Below are positions 18,946 to 28,072 of a stretch of DNA of 44,106 nucleotides, piece by piece (the first letter of the stretch is position 1; each line of letters opens with the position of its first letter). The position numbers were made by a program, and so were the translations under genes. Source of the stretch: Enterovibrio sp. JCM 19048 (GTDB taxonomy: Bacteria > Pseudomonadota > Gammaproteobacteria > Enterobacterales > Vibrionaceae); contig BAXE01000034.1 of assembly GCA_001310415.1 (NCBI GenBank), positions 1 through 44,106 on the forward strand, written 5' to 3'. Under the pieces are notes generated by a model. It was given only the letters and a program-made list of their open reading frames with translations. It had not been told where the DNA came from and did no database searches.

Positions 18946-20505
18946 ATGAAAAGAAGCCGCCAGATCTTCCAAAGCCTGCTTGCTCTCCTCTTATTTTTAC
19001 CCTTGTTCGCCACAGCGAAACCCCTGCCGGGCTCTCACCTTAAAGTGTTTATTCCAAGCCTTCCGTACATCTATATTTCGCACTCCATCAACGGCGCCTT
19101 GCTAAAGCCAGCCGACAATGAGCGTGGCTGGGATTACGATATGGCAACCAGTTATCGCAAGATAGATGAAAAAACCTACGAGTTTTCCCTGCGTCAAGGC
19201 GTGAAGTTTCAGGACGGCACACCATTTAACGCCGATGCCGTCATCATGAACATGGAGTACTTTAAAAAAGAACCCTTCCTGTTCACCAAGATCGATACCG
19301 TATTTGACCGCGCCGAAAAGGTCGACGACTACACAGTGCGTTTTCATCTCAAGGAGAAATACGGCCAGTTTCTGAACGACGCTATCTGGATTCAGTTCTA
19401 CACCCGCCCGTACCTTGAAAAATATGGCTGGAACGGAAAGCCAACCTGTCCAAACCTTGCAGAGCCGGGCCCTTATGGTCTTGGGCCTACATACTGAAGG
19501 AAGGTTATATTGAGGGGGATCGCCAAACACCCAAAGCAGTATTGGTTGCCAACCCGAACTACTGGAACCCTGAATTCCCGAAAATTGAAAAAATCACGGT
19601 TTATACCGAGCTAGATAGCAAGGTGGCGCTTGAAATGGCTTCAGACCGCGATGGCGAAATCGATATCATGCCTATCCCGGTTTCCGAGAAAGACCGCATC
19701 ACCAATTCGCGCTATGCCAAACTGGTAACCGCCCCTTCCACCAACAACATTGCCATTCACATGAACATGCGCACCGGCAATGAAAAACTGCTGGATCAGA
19801 AAGTCCGAGTGGCACTGAACAGGGCGATAGATCAACGCCGGTTGCTCGATAAATATTACGACGGTGAAGGCGAATTAAGCCCTACCCTGCTGCGCCCCTT
19901 TATCCTGGCGTGGATCGTGTGGTCAAAAATATGAAGCCTTACTCCGAGGTGGAGGATCCGAAAGCGATACGGAAAGAGCTGAGAGAGACGCTCGAAGGGC
20001 TGGAATTGAATGTCTACACCCAAGATCGCTTTATGTATATCTGGAAAGGGATAGACAGAGATTTACGTAAGGTCGGGGTCAAACTCAACTTCGACATTAC
20101 ATCCAGCGAAAAAGATGTCTTCGGCCAGCTCCTTGCCACCAATGCGAAGAAAAACACCAAAGAGTGGGATCTGCTGGTTTGGGGCGATGACGACTGGTAC
20201 TACAACCATCCCTGGTCCGCCTTCCTGGTTTACCGTACCCACAATTACTGGAGCACCATCTTCCCAGACAGTCAGCTGGACAGCTATATCGAACAGATGT
20301 TCAAGGAATCTGTCGGCACCCCGGAGTTCAACATGGTGACCGAAAAGATCATGAACCATGTGTACAACAGCGGCTACATGCTGTTTGTCCCCACACCTAA
20401 CAAGGTGCTCGCGGTAAATAAAGAGGTGACTTACAGCCTTACCGCATGGCAAACATGCCGCTTTGGGAAATAGAAGTTTCACCCGACCACTGGTCTGTAC
20501 GCTAA
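18946..20505 (+). CDS. ABC-type peptide/nickel solute-binding protein (SBP family 5), three frame breaks
   Basis: This periplasmic binding protein of the DppA/OppA/NikA family is about 520 residues. It has a signal peptide (SLLALLLFLPLFATA) and family marks: SYRKIDEKTYEFSLRQGVKFQDGTPFNADAV, then DYTVRFHLKEKYGQFL, and RVALNRAIDQRRLLDKYYDGEG. ATG 18946 has AAGG just upstream; ATG 18922 is an alternative. Frame breaks are near 19488 (GLGPYILKEGYIEGD restored), 19898 (PFYPGVDRVVKNMKPY) and 20455 (WQNMPLWEIEVSPDHWSVR to a stop at 20503-20505). No ABC permease or ATPase gene is adjacent. A chemoreceptor gene follows at 72 nt, so this protein could act mainly in sensing. The ligand is unknown. Confidence 0.85.
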
Positions 20506-20577
20506 GTGGTGAGAAGAATTCTGGTTTCAAGCAGGGACTCATCCAGTGCCCTGCTTTCGAATTAAAAAGGATGCGAA

Positions 20578-23487
20578 ATGTTTGGTAAGTTGAAAACAAA
20601 ACTTTTGCTGATTTTTCTGTTTATCGGTGTGCTGCCTATATTGACCGTGGGCTATATCGCGCTGGATCGATCCAGTCAGGCACTCCGAGACCAGGCATTT
20701 GCGCAACTGGTCAGTATGCGGGAGGTCAAACGCCTGCAAATTGAGACCTATCTTCGCCGCGCCAAAGAGGACATTAAGATCCTCGCTGGCGGTGAAGACA
20801 CCAAGCAAATCCAGAAATTGCTCACCTTCTATGCGGTTGATGAAGAGATAGAGGCTGACGAGCCCTTCCTCACCGACACCTTTGAATACGAAGACATCTG
20901 GAAAACCAACGGTAAAACATTGGCAGACTTCGTTAATGTTTACGGTTATTCGGATGTCTACATTATTCAGGCTGCCACCAGCCAAGTGATTTATACCGCC
21001 AAACGTGGCGATGATTTAGGTACCAACCTGAAAAATGGCCCACTCAGTGACAGCCTCTGGCCACTCTTTTCGACCAGGTGCTGTCGACAAAAAAACCGGT
21101 ACTGCTCGATTACAAGCGCTATCAGGCCAAGGACAATATGCCTGTCGCCTTAATTGGCAGCCCCATCACGGATCTTTCCGGCAAGGTTCAGGCCGTCGCT
21201 GCCCTGCAGCTTTCTGTCGATGCAATCAACAAGATCATGCTGCAACGCACCGGTATGGGGGACTCAGGCGAAACCTATCTGGTGGGGCCGGATTATCTGA
21301 TGCGCTCTGATTCATATCTATCAGACGGAAGCCACTCGGTGGTGGGGTCGTTTGCCTCGCCGGATAAAGGCAGCATGAGAACCGAAGCCACAGAAAACGC
21401 GCTGGCCGGTAAAACTGAAAACAAAGTGATGCTGGATTACCGCGGTAAGCCGGTGCTCACGGCCTACAGCCCTATAGAATTCGGCGACAATACCTGGGCA
21501 TTGGTGGCAGAGATTGATGAGAGTGAGGCGTTTGAACAAGTCGCGGCGATGAGAACCATCATCGGTTACGCCCTGTTCTTCGGTATCGCGCTGGTCAGTA
21601 TTATTGCCCTGCTTGTCACTCGCACCGTCACCAAGCCGATTATAGAAATCACCCAGAAACTGGATATTGTAGCCACAACCGGTGACTTCTCTGCACGGGT
21701 TCAGGTTCGGAGCAAGGATGAGCTTGGCCAGTCTGCCAATGCCTTCAACACCCTGATGGACAGCATGCAAGGCGCAGTGACGGACATCCGAAAAGTGATG
21801 GAAGGGCTTGCCGAAGGTGATTTCAGCAACCGCATCGAAGCGGATTTGAAAGGCGACCTGCTCTCCATTAAACAGGCGACGAATACGTCGCTGGAAAACG
21901 TTGAGAAATCTGAACAGATCAAAGCTGAACTGGAGCACGACGCAAGATCACCGCAGCAGAAAATGCGCGGGTCAGGCAGGCGCTGGACAATGTCTCCACC
22001 AATACCATGATTGCAGACGGTGATTACAACATCATCTATCTCAACCGTTCATCAGAACACCTGTTCCATGACGCCCGGGAAGACTTCGGCACACTGATCC
22101 CACAGTTCAATCCGGATAAAATCCTCGGTAAGAACATCGACTTTTTCCACCAGAACAGTGCCCATCAGCGCAATATCCTTGAACACCTTGAGAAAACGTA
22201 CACCAAGGAAATGCAGATCGGTAACCGTGTGATGGTCATTACCGCCAACCCCATTATCGATCTGGACGGCGAACGGATAGGCACCGTGGTGGAATGGACG
22301 GATCGCACGGCTGAAGTGGCTATCGAGCGTGAAATCGACAGCATGGTTGAAGCCGCCAGTCAGGGGGATTTTTCCACCCAGTTGCCGCTGGAAAACAAAA
22401 CCGGCTTTTTCCACAATCTCACTCAGGGCCTCAATTCACTTGCGTCCAACACCGATGCTGCGCTGGCTGACATGCAGCGTATTCTTGGCGCCATGCACGC
22501 GGCGACCTTACTGAACGCATAGACAAACAGTACAACGGCCGCTTTGCCCAGTTGAAAACAGATGCCAATTCAACCATTGAGAAACTAACGCAGGTTATCG
22601 GGGATATCCGCCTTGCCTCCTCCACCATCTCTATGTCGTCCAATGAGATCGCTTCCGGCAACCGGGATTTAAGCCAACGCACCGAAGATCAAGCAACATC
22701 GCTGCAGGAAGCCGCCGCCAGCATGGAAAACATGACGGAAATAGTGCGCCAGAGCGCTGACAATGCCCTGCTCGCCAACGCACTGAGTGAAGAAGCCCGC
22801 GTCAAAGCCCGTGAAGGGGGCGACGCCGTGATGCGCACCATTACCGCTATGGATCAAATCAGCGGCGCGAGTAACAAAATCTCTGACATCATCGGGGTAA
22901 TTGATGAAATCGCTTTCCAAACCAACCTTCTGGCACTGAATGCCGCGGTAGAGGCTGCACGCGCCGGTGAGCAAGGACGCGGGTTTGCCGTTGTGGCGGG
23001 TGAAGTACGAAGCCTTGCACAGCGTTCAGCGGAAGCGGCAAAAGAGATCAAAGAGCTGATCCGCGATACCAATAAGAAAGTGGATGACGGTGCAACTCTG
23101 GTGGCAGAATCCGGCGAAACCCTGCAGGAAATTGTCAGCATGGTCGAGCAGGTCAGCACCAAAATGTCGGAGATCAGCGAAGCGGCGCAAAACCAAAGCT
23201 CAGGCATTGAACAAGTCAACGTCGCCGTTGCCCGCATGGATGCCATGACCCAGCAAAACGCAGCCTTGGTGGAAGAAGCAGCCACCGCCGGTGAGAGCAT
23301 GCTTTCCCAGGCTCAGGACATGAACGTGATGATGGAGTTTTTTACCATCAATGAACACAAAGAACCTATCAAATCACCGAAGCTGAAAAAATCACGCAAG
23401 AAGAGTATCGCTGCTGGCAGGAGTAAAAAAGTGGCGGTAAAGAAAGTGGAAATTGATGACGATGAAATCGAGTGGGATGACTTTTAA
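20578..23487 (+). CDS. Methyl-accepting chemotaxis protein with Cache, HAMP and PAS domains and C-terminal CheR-type tail, three frame breaks
   Basis: This chemoreceptor is about 970 residues. Helix 1 ([21 protein letters not shown]) leads into a dCache-like periplasmic region ([37 protein letters not shown]). Helix 2 ([20 protein letters not shown]), HAMP ([12 protein letters not shown]) and a second HAMP-like segment follow. A cytoplasmic PAS domain ([21 protein letters not shown]...[19 protein letters not shown]) precedes the signalling tip [32 protein letters not shown]. The last five residues, EWDDF, follow a Lys-rich linker and match the spacing of CheR-binding pentapeptides such as NWETF. 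Breaks near 21063, 21946 and 22500 are each fixed by one base. AAGGATGCGAA precedes ATG 20578. Confidence 0.9.
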
Positions 23488-23504
23488 TCCCACCCGCGAA
23501 AACC

Positions 23505-23534
23505 AAAAGGAGAAGCCGTCGCTTCTCCTTTTTG
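23505..23534. terminator. Bidirectional rho-independent terminator between chemoreceptor and MATE genes
   Basis: AAAAGGAGAAGC (23505-23516) and GCTTCTCCTTTT (23521-23532) form a 12-bp perfect stem with a 4-nt loop and a following T. It lies 17 nt after the plus-strand stop and directly before the convergent minus-strand stop, so it serves both genes. Confidence 0.92.
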
Positions 23535-24899
23535 TTAGACCGCTGCCGCTGTCTCGATTGGCATGGTGCGTTTCTGGCGATAAATGTGTCGCCACATCAC
23601 AGGGATGACGACCGATGCCAGCACCACGTTGGAAATCGGCATCGACATCCACACCCCGTCAACACCATAAATCCGCGGCAGAATAGCCAGAAACGGGAAT
23701 TGAACCAGCATGTTCCCCACCGAAATCGCCAGCGATGTGCCACCTTTGCCCACCGAAAGGAAATACATGGAAGCCAACACGATCAAGCCATCCAGATACA
23801 TGGCTGAAAGGTGAATACGCATACCGTACGTCGCTTCTTTCATCAGTGTTTCATTGGCATTGTTGAACAAGCCAATCATTGTATCCGGAAACAGGTTCAG
23901 TACGGCCAGCCATAATATTCCTGCGCCCAAGGAAACAACCGTCGCCAGCTTCGCCACTTTCACAATGTTCTGGTATTGCTTCGCCCCGTGGTAGTAGCTC
24001 ACCTGTGGCTGCATACCTTCCGCGATACCTTCTGCCACAACGTAGTAGAGCGTCATCAGGTAACCGACTATCGCAAACGACGCGATACTCAGTGGTGAAC
24101 CGTATTCCGCAAACAGGCGGTTGTGGATAGCCACCAGCACACCGTAGTACAGAAACATCACCAGAGAAGAGACGCCCATTGCCATGCTCTGTTTGGCATC
24201 TGACAGACTCAGGTTCAACTTGTGGCGGAAAATCGCCAGGTAGGAGCGCTTGGAAAGCAGGTATGCCATGGCGATAACCACAGTGATCCCCTGCGCCAGA
24301 ACCGTTGCCCATGCAGCACCGGCCAATTTGAAATCGAGCACGCCGATAAACAGGTAGTCCAGCACAATGTTAGCCAGTGCGCCTACCACCATCATGGCGG
24401 TTGCCACCACTGGGCTGTCGTCATTGCGGATTAAAAACGGCAGCGCCGAGGAAGCCACTGTCACCGCAGCACACAGGGCATACACCATCAGGTAATTGAT
24501 GGCATAGTCACGCGCTACACCGGTTACACCCTGTAAATCCACCAGTTTTTCAGCGCCAACCAGCAGGTACGCCGATGCCACCAGCCCGAGAAGTATGGTT
24601 AATACCAGCCCGGTCGCCATAGCGGTTCGGGCACCGGTCAGATTGCCTTCACCGCGGTAGATTGAAATCAGGCTTCCCGATCCCATACCAATCATCAAAC
24701 CTGCACCGCCGACAACAGCGATAACAGGCCACCCGATATTAATGGCTTCCAGTCCTTCGGCACCAATGTAGTGACCGACGAAGATGCCATCGACCATTTG
24801 ATACAGGCCATTCACCACCATGGCTGCAATCGCAGGAATGGTGTATCGCCAGAACGTTTTGGTGAGCGACTCACCCGGTTTTAAAGACTCTAAATGCAT
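23535..24899 (-). CDS. MATE family multidrug/Na+ exporter
   Basis: This intact 454-residue inner-membrane protein has twelve predicted helices in two MATE repeats. Helix 1-2 carries FWRYTIPAIAAMVVNGLYQMVDGIFVGHYIGAEGLEAINIGWP, typical of the DinF/NorM superfamily, and the second half begins near residue 235 (MAMGVSSLVMFLYYGVLVAIHN). It exports cationic drugs or dyes using a sodium or proton gradient; the ion is not decidable by eye. The start is ATG 24899. It is divergent from a LysR regulator gene across a 97-nt gap containing a long inverted repeat, which suggests it is that regulator's target. The frame is unbroken. Confidence 0.93.
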   Translation of the reverse strand: MHLESLKPGESLTKTFWRYTIPAIAAMVVNGLYQMVDGIFVGHYIGAEGLEAINIGWPVIAVVGGAGLMIGMGSGSLISIYRGEGNLTGARTAMATGLVLTILLGLVASAYLLVGAEKLVDLQGVTGVARDYAINYLMVYALCAAVTVASSALPFLIRNDDSPVVATAMMVVGALANIVLDYLFIGVLDFKLAGAAWATVLAQGITVVIAMAYLLSKRSYLAIFRHKLNLSLSDAKQSMAMGVSSLVMFLYYGVLVAIHNRLFAEYGSPLSIASFAIVGYLMTLYYVVAEGIAEGMQPQVSYYHGAKQYQNIVKVAKLATVVSLGAGILWLAVLNLFPDTMIGLFNNANETLMKEATYGMRIHLSAMYLDGLIVLASMYFLSVGKGGTSLAISVGNMLVQFPFLAILPRIYGVDGVWMSMPISNVVLASVVIPVMWRHIYRQKRTMPIETAAAV

Positions 24900-24908
24900 A
24901 GTAAAAAG

Positions 24909-24942
24909 TGTGTAAAAAAATAAGCGCAGGTATTTTTACACA
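24909..24942. promoter_or_regulatory. 34-bp inverted repeat operator candidate between MATE and LysR genes
   Basis: TGTGTAAAAA (24909-24918) and TTTTTACACA (24933-24942) are 10-bp perfect inverted arms with a 14-nt spacer. The repeat starts 10 nt upstream of the MATE ATG and ends 54 nt before the LysR ATG. The size, symmetry and place fit a LysR-type regulatory site (T-N11-A style dyad), probably overlapping the mRNA leader of the MATE gene. Confidence 0.65.
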
Positions 24943-24996
24943 ACACCGGATAGAATAAAGTTAACAACCATCTTCAAAACGGATAGATAATCGCTT

Positions 24997-25881
24997 ATGC
25001 AATGGACACTTGAGCAGCTTAAAGCCTTTGTCGAAGCGGCTGAATCCGGCTCGTTTTCGGCTGCTGCGAGAAAGCTGGGAAAAGCACAGTCGCGGGTCAG
25101 TACCGCCATCGCTAATCTGGAAATCGATTTGGGGTTTGATCTTTTTGACCGCAGCGCCAAATTGCCCGTTCTTACCGATGCCGGACGTGAAATGCTGGTG
25201 GATGCCAAAGCCATTTTGCAGCAATGCCAGCGTATGAACTCCCGCGCCATGGCCGTGACTGGCGGCGAGCCCATCTCCTTCAACGTCGCCATGGATGAAG
25301 CGGTGCCGATGCAAACCTTCGAAACCCTGTTCGAGCGAATGGCGCAGCAGTTCCCTGAACTCAAAGTCACCATTCTGAACGGCTCGCAGGACGATATCGC
25401 TACCTGGGTAACGGAAGGCCGCGCCGATATCGGGTTTATCTTCCGCGTCAAGCCGATGGAAGAAACCCTGGATTGGTACGACATTGTCACGGTTAAACAG
25501 ACGTTGGTCACGGCACATACTCACCCGCTGGCCGAGATTGCGCATCCCCACGAAGACGATCTGGTGAAATACCGCCAGTTGGTTATCCGTGACCGTCTCG
25601 GTTACTCGCAGGAAGAGCCCATTTCACCTCGTTACTGGCATATCGACAGTTATTACTATATTTCGAGCCTTGTCAGCCGGGGATTGGGATGGGCATTTGT
25701 GCCCGAGCACATCGTTCACAATGACTGGATTGGCCACTTGTTGAAGGAAATTTCGACCGCAGAACTTTCCAGCCCACCGTTATTGACCTTAAGTGTTATC
25801 AAACGCAAAGCCAGGGCGTGGGATAAGGTCATGCTGTGGATTGACGCCACGCTCAACACCCTGTTCCCTGACCAAAGCTAA
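24997..25881 (+). CDS. LysR family transcriptional regulator
   Basis: This 294-residue regulator has an N-terminal winged helix-turn-helix (MQWTLEQLKAFVEAAESGSFSAAARKLGKAQSRVSTAIANLEIDLG split as residues ~1-46, helix-turn-helix ~18-40). The effector-binding domain spans ~90-290 (EPISFNVAMDEAVPMQTFETLF, GRADIGFIFRV, SSLVSRGLGWAFVPEHIV). It is intact. Divergence from the MATE exporter and the shared inverted repeat suggest it controls that gene and itself. The inducer is unknown. Confidence 0.93.
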   Translation: MQWTLEQLKAFVEAAESGSFSAAARKLGKAQSRVSTAIANLEIDLGFDLFDRSAKLPVLTDAGREMLVDAKAILQQCQRMNSRAMAVTGGEPISFNVAMDEAVPMQTFETLFERMAQQFPELKVTILNGSQDDIATWVTEGRADIGFIFRVKPMEETLDWYDIVTVKQTLVTAHTHPLAEIAHPHEDDLVKYRQLVIRDRLGYSQEEPISPRYWHIDSYYYISSLVSRGLGWAFVPEHIVHNDWIGHLLKEISTAELSSPPLLTLSVIKRKARAWDKVMLWIDATLNTLFPDQS

Positions 25882-26069
25882 CCCCGATGCCGCTATTGAT
25901 ACCATGCGTTCAGTAGCGGCGCCCAAACATCGCAATCTCATGATTAGGCTAAAACTAAGATTACAGATTTCTCGGTGGACGAAAATTTGAGACGCACTAT
26001 CATCATCACTTCTGGGCGGAAACACGCTTGCCAACCCACCTACCGCCCAAGGGCAGAAGTAACAGCCAA
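25882..26069 (+). other. Non-coding gap after the LysR gene
   Basis: No gene is seen here. GCCGCTA and TAGCGGC near 25888-25919 could pair as a 7-bp stem with a long 18-nt loop, without a T run, so a terminator is not supported. Confidence 0.4.
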
Positions 26070-26330
26070 ATGGATACAGACCAACATTTTCAAGGGAAAT
26101 ACGAAGTCGAGCTAAAATACCGGCTCCCGTCAAAACCTGCATTCATGAACGTACTCGCGGCCATTCCACACACCGTGATGCTTGAAGACAATGTCGGAAC
26201 AGACTGGCATTTCGACACGGAAGATCGCCAGTTGCAGGCGCAGAATAATGCTGAGTGAGTCATCACCCAGATTTGCCTGACGCCATCCTGACCCTGGATG
26301 GTGGCATTCCACCTACACTTTCCAAAGGCT
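26070..26330 (+). pseudogene. N-terminal remnant of a CYTH-domain protein (class IV adenylate cyclase/triphosphatase type)
   Basis: From ATG 26070 about 62 codons read FQGKYEVELKYRLPSKPAF...TVMLEDNVGTDWHFDTEDRQLQAQNNAE and then stop at 26256-26258. The ExExK-like opening (EVELKYR) and the DWHFDT strand match the start of CYTH proteins such as the class IV adenylate cyclases of vibrios, which are ~180 residues. Downstream, VITQ...TPS..PWMV in another frame looks like the decayed next strands, but several changes would be needed to restore it and most of the domain is absent. Unlike its neighbours, one base does not repair it. There is no good ribosome site. It reads as a true gene relic. Confidence 0.6.
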
Positions 26331-26451
26331 ACCTAAGAGCGTGCTGGTTAGCACTGCCCTCGCACGCCTGTTTGTCTCACAACTCATATCCAAATTTTTC
26401 TGTGTATTTCTATACTTGGCGACGAATTAAACATTTACTGAAGGGAACGCG

Positions 26452-26955
26452 ATGAGCGCTGTAGAAGTTAAAGTCAAAGACTCTCTGGTGTCAGCCTGTA
26501 TCAATGGCGTCATCAACGGTCTTATCGCCTATTTCGAGTTTCGCGACCAAGCAAGCATACCCATTTCACTGGACGCGATATCGACCAACCAAATCTCCGT
26601 ATGGGGACAGGCCGTCACCCTCACTTTCGGCTTAGGGATCATCCTTACTATCATCACGTCCAAGGTTTTCATCAGCCATATCAAAAAACAGAACCTGACA
26701 CTCAAAGCAGGGCACACCTTTCCCGATACTCCGGCCATATTGAAATTGGCTGCATTCAACGCCGCAATCCTTTTTGGATGGTTTGTCACCTTGGCGGTGA
26801 TTTGGACCAAATGGGCAGGGGAAGTGTTCGTGTCAGCAACCGCTGCCGCTGTGCTTGTAGGGTTGTTCGCGGTAGTCGTGACACTGGTGGTAGAAGTTCG
26901 TACTAAATCTCAAATTATCTTTATAAAAAACAGCATCTTTAATGATGCGGAATAA
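26452..26955 (+). CDS. Four-helix inner-membrane protein of unknown function
   Basis: The 167-residue product has an amphipathic N-terminus and hydrophobic segments at ~48-68 (VTLTFGLGIILTIITSKVFI), ~100-120 (LAAFNAAILFGWFVTLAVIW) and ~126-148 (VFVSATAAAVLVGLFAVVVTLVV), with a weaker one at ~14-28. ATG 26452 has AAGGG 8 nt upstream. It ends 17 nt before the HlyD-type gene start, so it is probably the first gene of a three-gene operon with the adaptor and DUF2955 protein. It is longer than AaeX-type DUF1656 proteins and I do not recognise a family. Confidence 0.75.
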   Translation: MSAVEVKVKDSLVSACINGVINGLIAYFEFRDQASIPISLDAISTNQISVWGQAVTLTFGLGIILTIITSKVFISHIKKQNLTLKAGHTFPDTPAILKLAAFNAAILFGWFVTLAVIWTKWAGEVFVSATAAAVLVGLFAVVVTLVVEVRTKSQIIFIKNSIFNDAE

Positions 26956-26971
26956 ACAGGAGCGGCAGTCG

Positions 26972-28072
26972 ATGTCCAACTCTCAACCAGCAGAAGACAA
27001 TAAACAGGCTCAGACCAATCAGGCCAGAAAGACCACTTACTACATTTTTGCCGCTGTGCTTTGTATCTGGCTTTATACCCTCTGGGCCGATCGCGTGACG
27101 CCAATGACCAATGAAGGACGGGTAAACGGACAAATCATCCGTTTAAGTCCACAGGTTTCAGGCCCAATTGCGAAAGTGGAAGTCAGGGACAACGAGCAGG
27201 TAAAAACGGGGCAACCATTGATTGTGATTGACCCGCGTCCCTTCCAGCTTGATGTCACTGCCGCCAAACTGGCACTGCAACAGGCAACCCAGTCCTTTAA
27301 CGCTGACTCCACCGCCATTGAGGCGGCCAAAGCAGCCGAAGTTGCCGCCCGAGTGAAGCTGGAAAACACCCGCCTGACCAATGAGCGCAACCGAGCCCTT
27401 GCACGCACTGGCGTTGTCAGTAAATCCACCCTTGATGACAGCAATGCTGCGCTGGAAACCGCGCAAGCAAATTTAGCCCAGGCAACGGCTTCTTTGCTCA
27501 AAGCCAAAGAAGCGTTGGGGCCGGAAGGAACCAATAACCCGGCTATTCAGTCTGCGCTGAACAAACTCGACCAAGCCACGCTGAACCTCTCTTATACCGA
27601 GCTGCACGCCCCCATGAATGGCGTGGTCACCAATATGAAACTGGCACCGGGCAACTACGCGGCAGCAGGACAGCCTTTGATCACCTTCATCAACAACAGT
27701 CAGTTGTGGATGACAGCCATGGTGACTGAAAACTCGCTGGCCTATATCGATGAAGGAACGGCAGTCAAAATTGTGTTTGACGCCTATCCTGGAGAAGTTT
27801 TCAAAGGCGAAGTCACATCCATCGGTTGGGGAACTGGCGGTAATGGCAGCCTGACTGAAGATGCCAGCCTTGGCCTGCTTGATTCGCCGACCAGCGATCC
27901 AAAATCACAGCGTTTTCCAGTCAACATCACTTACATTGACCTGCCGGATGACGTAAAACTGCGTTTCAGTGGCCGGGCAACGGTGAGTTTCTATCCTGGC
28001 GAGTCTTATGTCGGTGAACGCCTGTTGGATGTGTGGACATGGATTTGGAGCTACCTGAGCTATGTTGCGTAG
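26972..28072 (+). CDS. HlyD/EmrA-type membrane fusion (periplasmic adaptor) protein
   Basis: This ~366-residue adaptor is anchored by one N-terminal helix (YYIFAAVLCIWLYTLWA). The lipoyl halves are GQIIRLSPQVSGPIAKVEVRDNEQVKTGQPLIVIDPRPF and LNLSYTELHAPMNGVVTNMKLAPGNYAAAGQ, flanking a long coiled-coil hairpin (~90-195, very rich in Ala/Leu/Lys). A beta-barrel follows (VKIVFDAYPGEVFKGEVTSIGW). ATG 26972 was chosen for its CAGGAG ~10 nt upstream; an in-frame start at 26942 would overlap the previous gene. The frame is intact. It overlaps the DUF2955 gene by 11 nt, so the pair probably forms an AaeAB-like export system for aromatic acids or drugs; the substrate is unknown. Confidence 0.88.
   Translation: MSNSQPAEDNKQAQTNQARKTTYYIFAAVLCIWLYTLWADRVTPMTNEGRVNGQIIRLSPQVSGPIAKVEVRDNEQVKTGQPLIVIDPRPFQLDVTAAKLALQQATQSFNADSTAIEAAKAAEVAARVKLENTRLTNERNRALARTGVVSKSTLDDSNAALETAQANLAQATASLLKAKEALGPEGTNNPAIQSALNKLDQATLNLSYTELHAPMNGVVTNMKLAPGNYAAAGQPLITFINNSQLWMTAMVTENSLAYIDEGTAVKIVFDAYPGEVFKGEVTSIGWGTGGNGSLTEDASLGLLDSPTSDPKSQRFPVNITYIDLPDDVKLRFSGRATVSFYPGESYVGERLLDVWTWIWSYLSYVA

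Noticed and set aside
25888..25919. Terminator after the LysR gene
   Set aside because: The 7-bp arms enclose an 18-nt loop and no T run follows.
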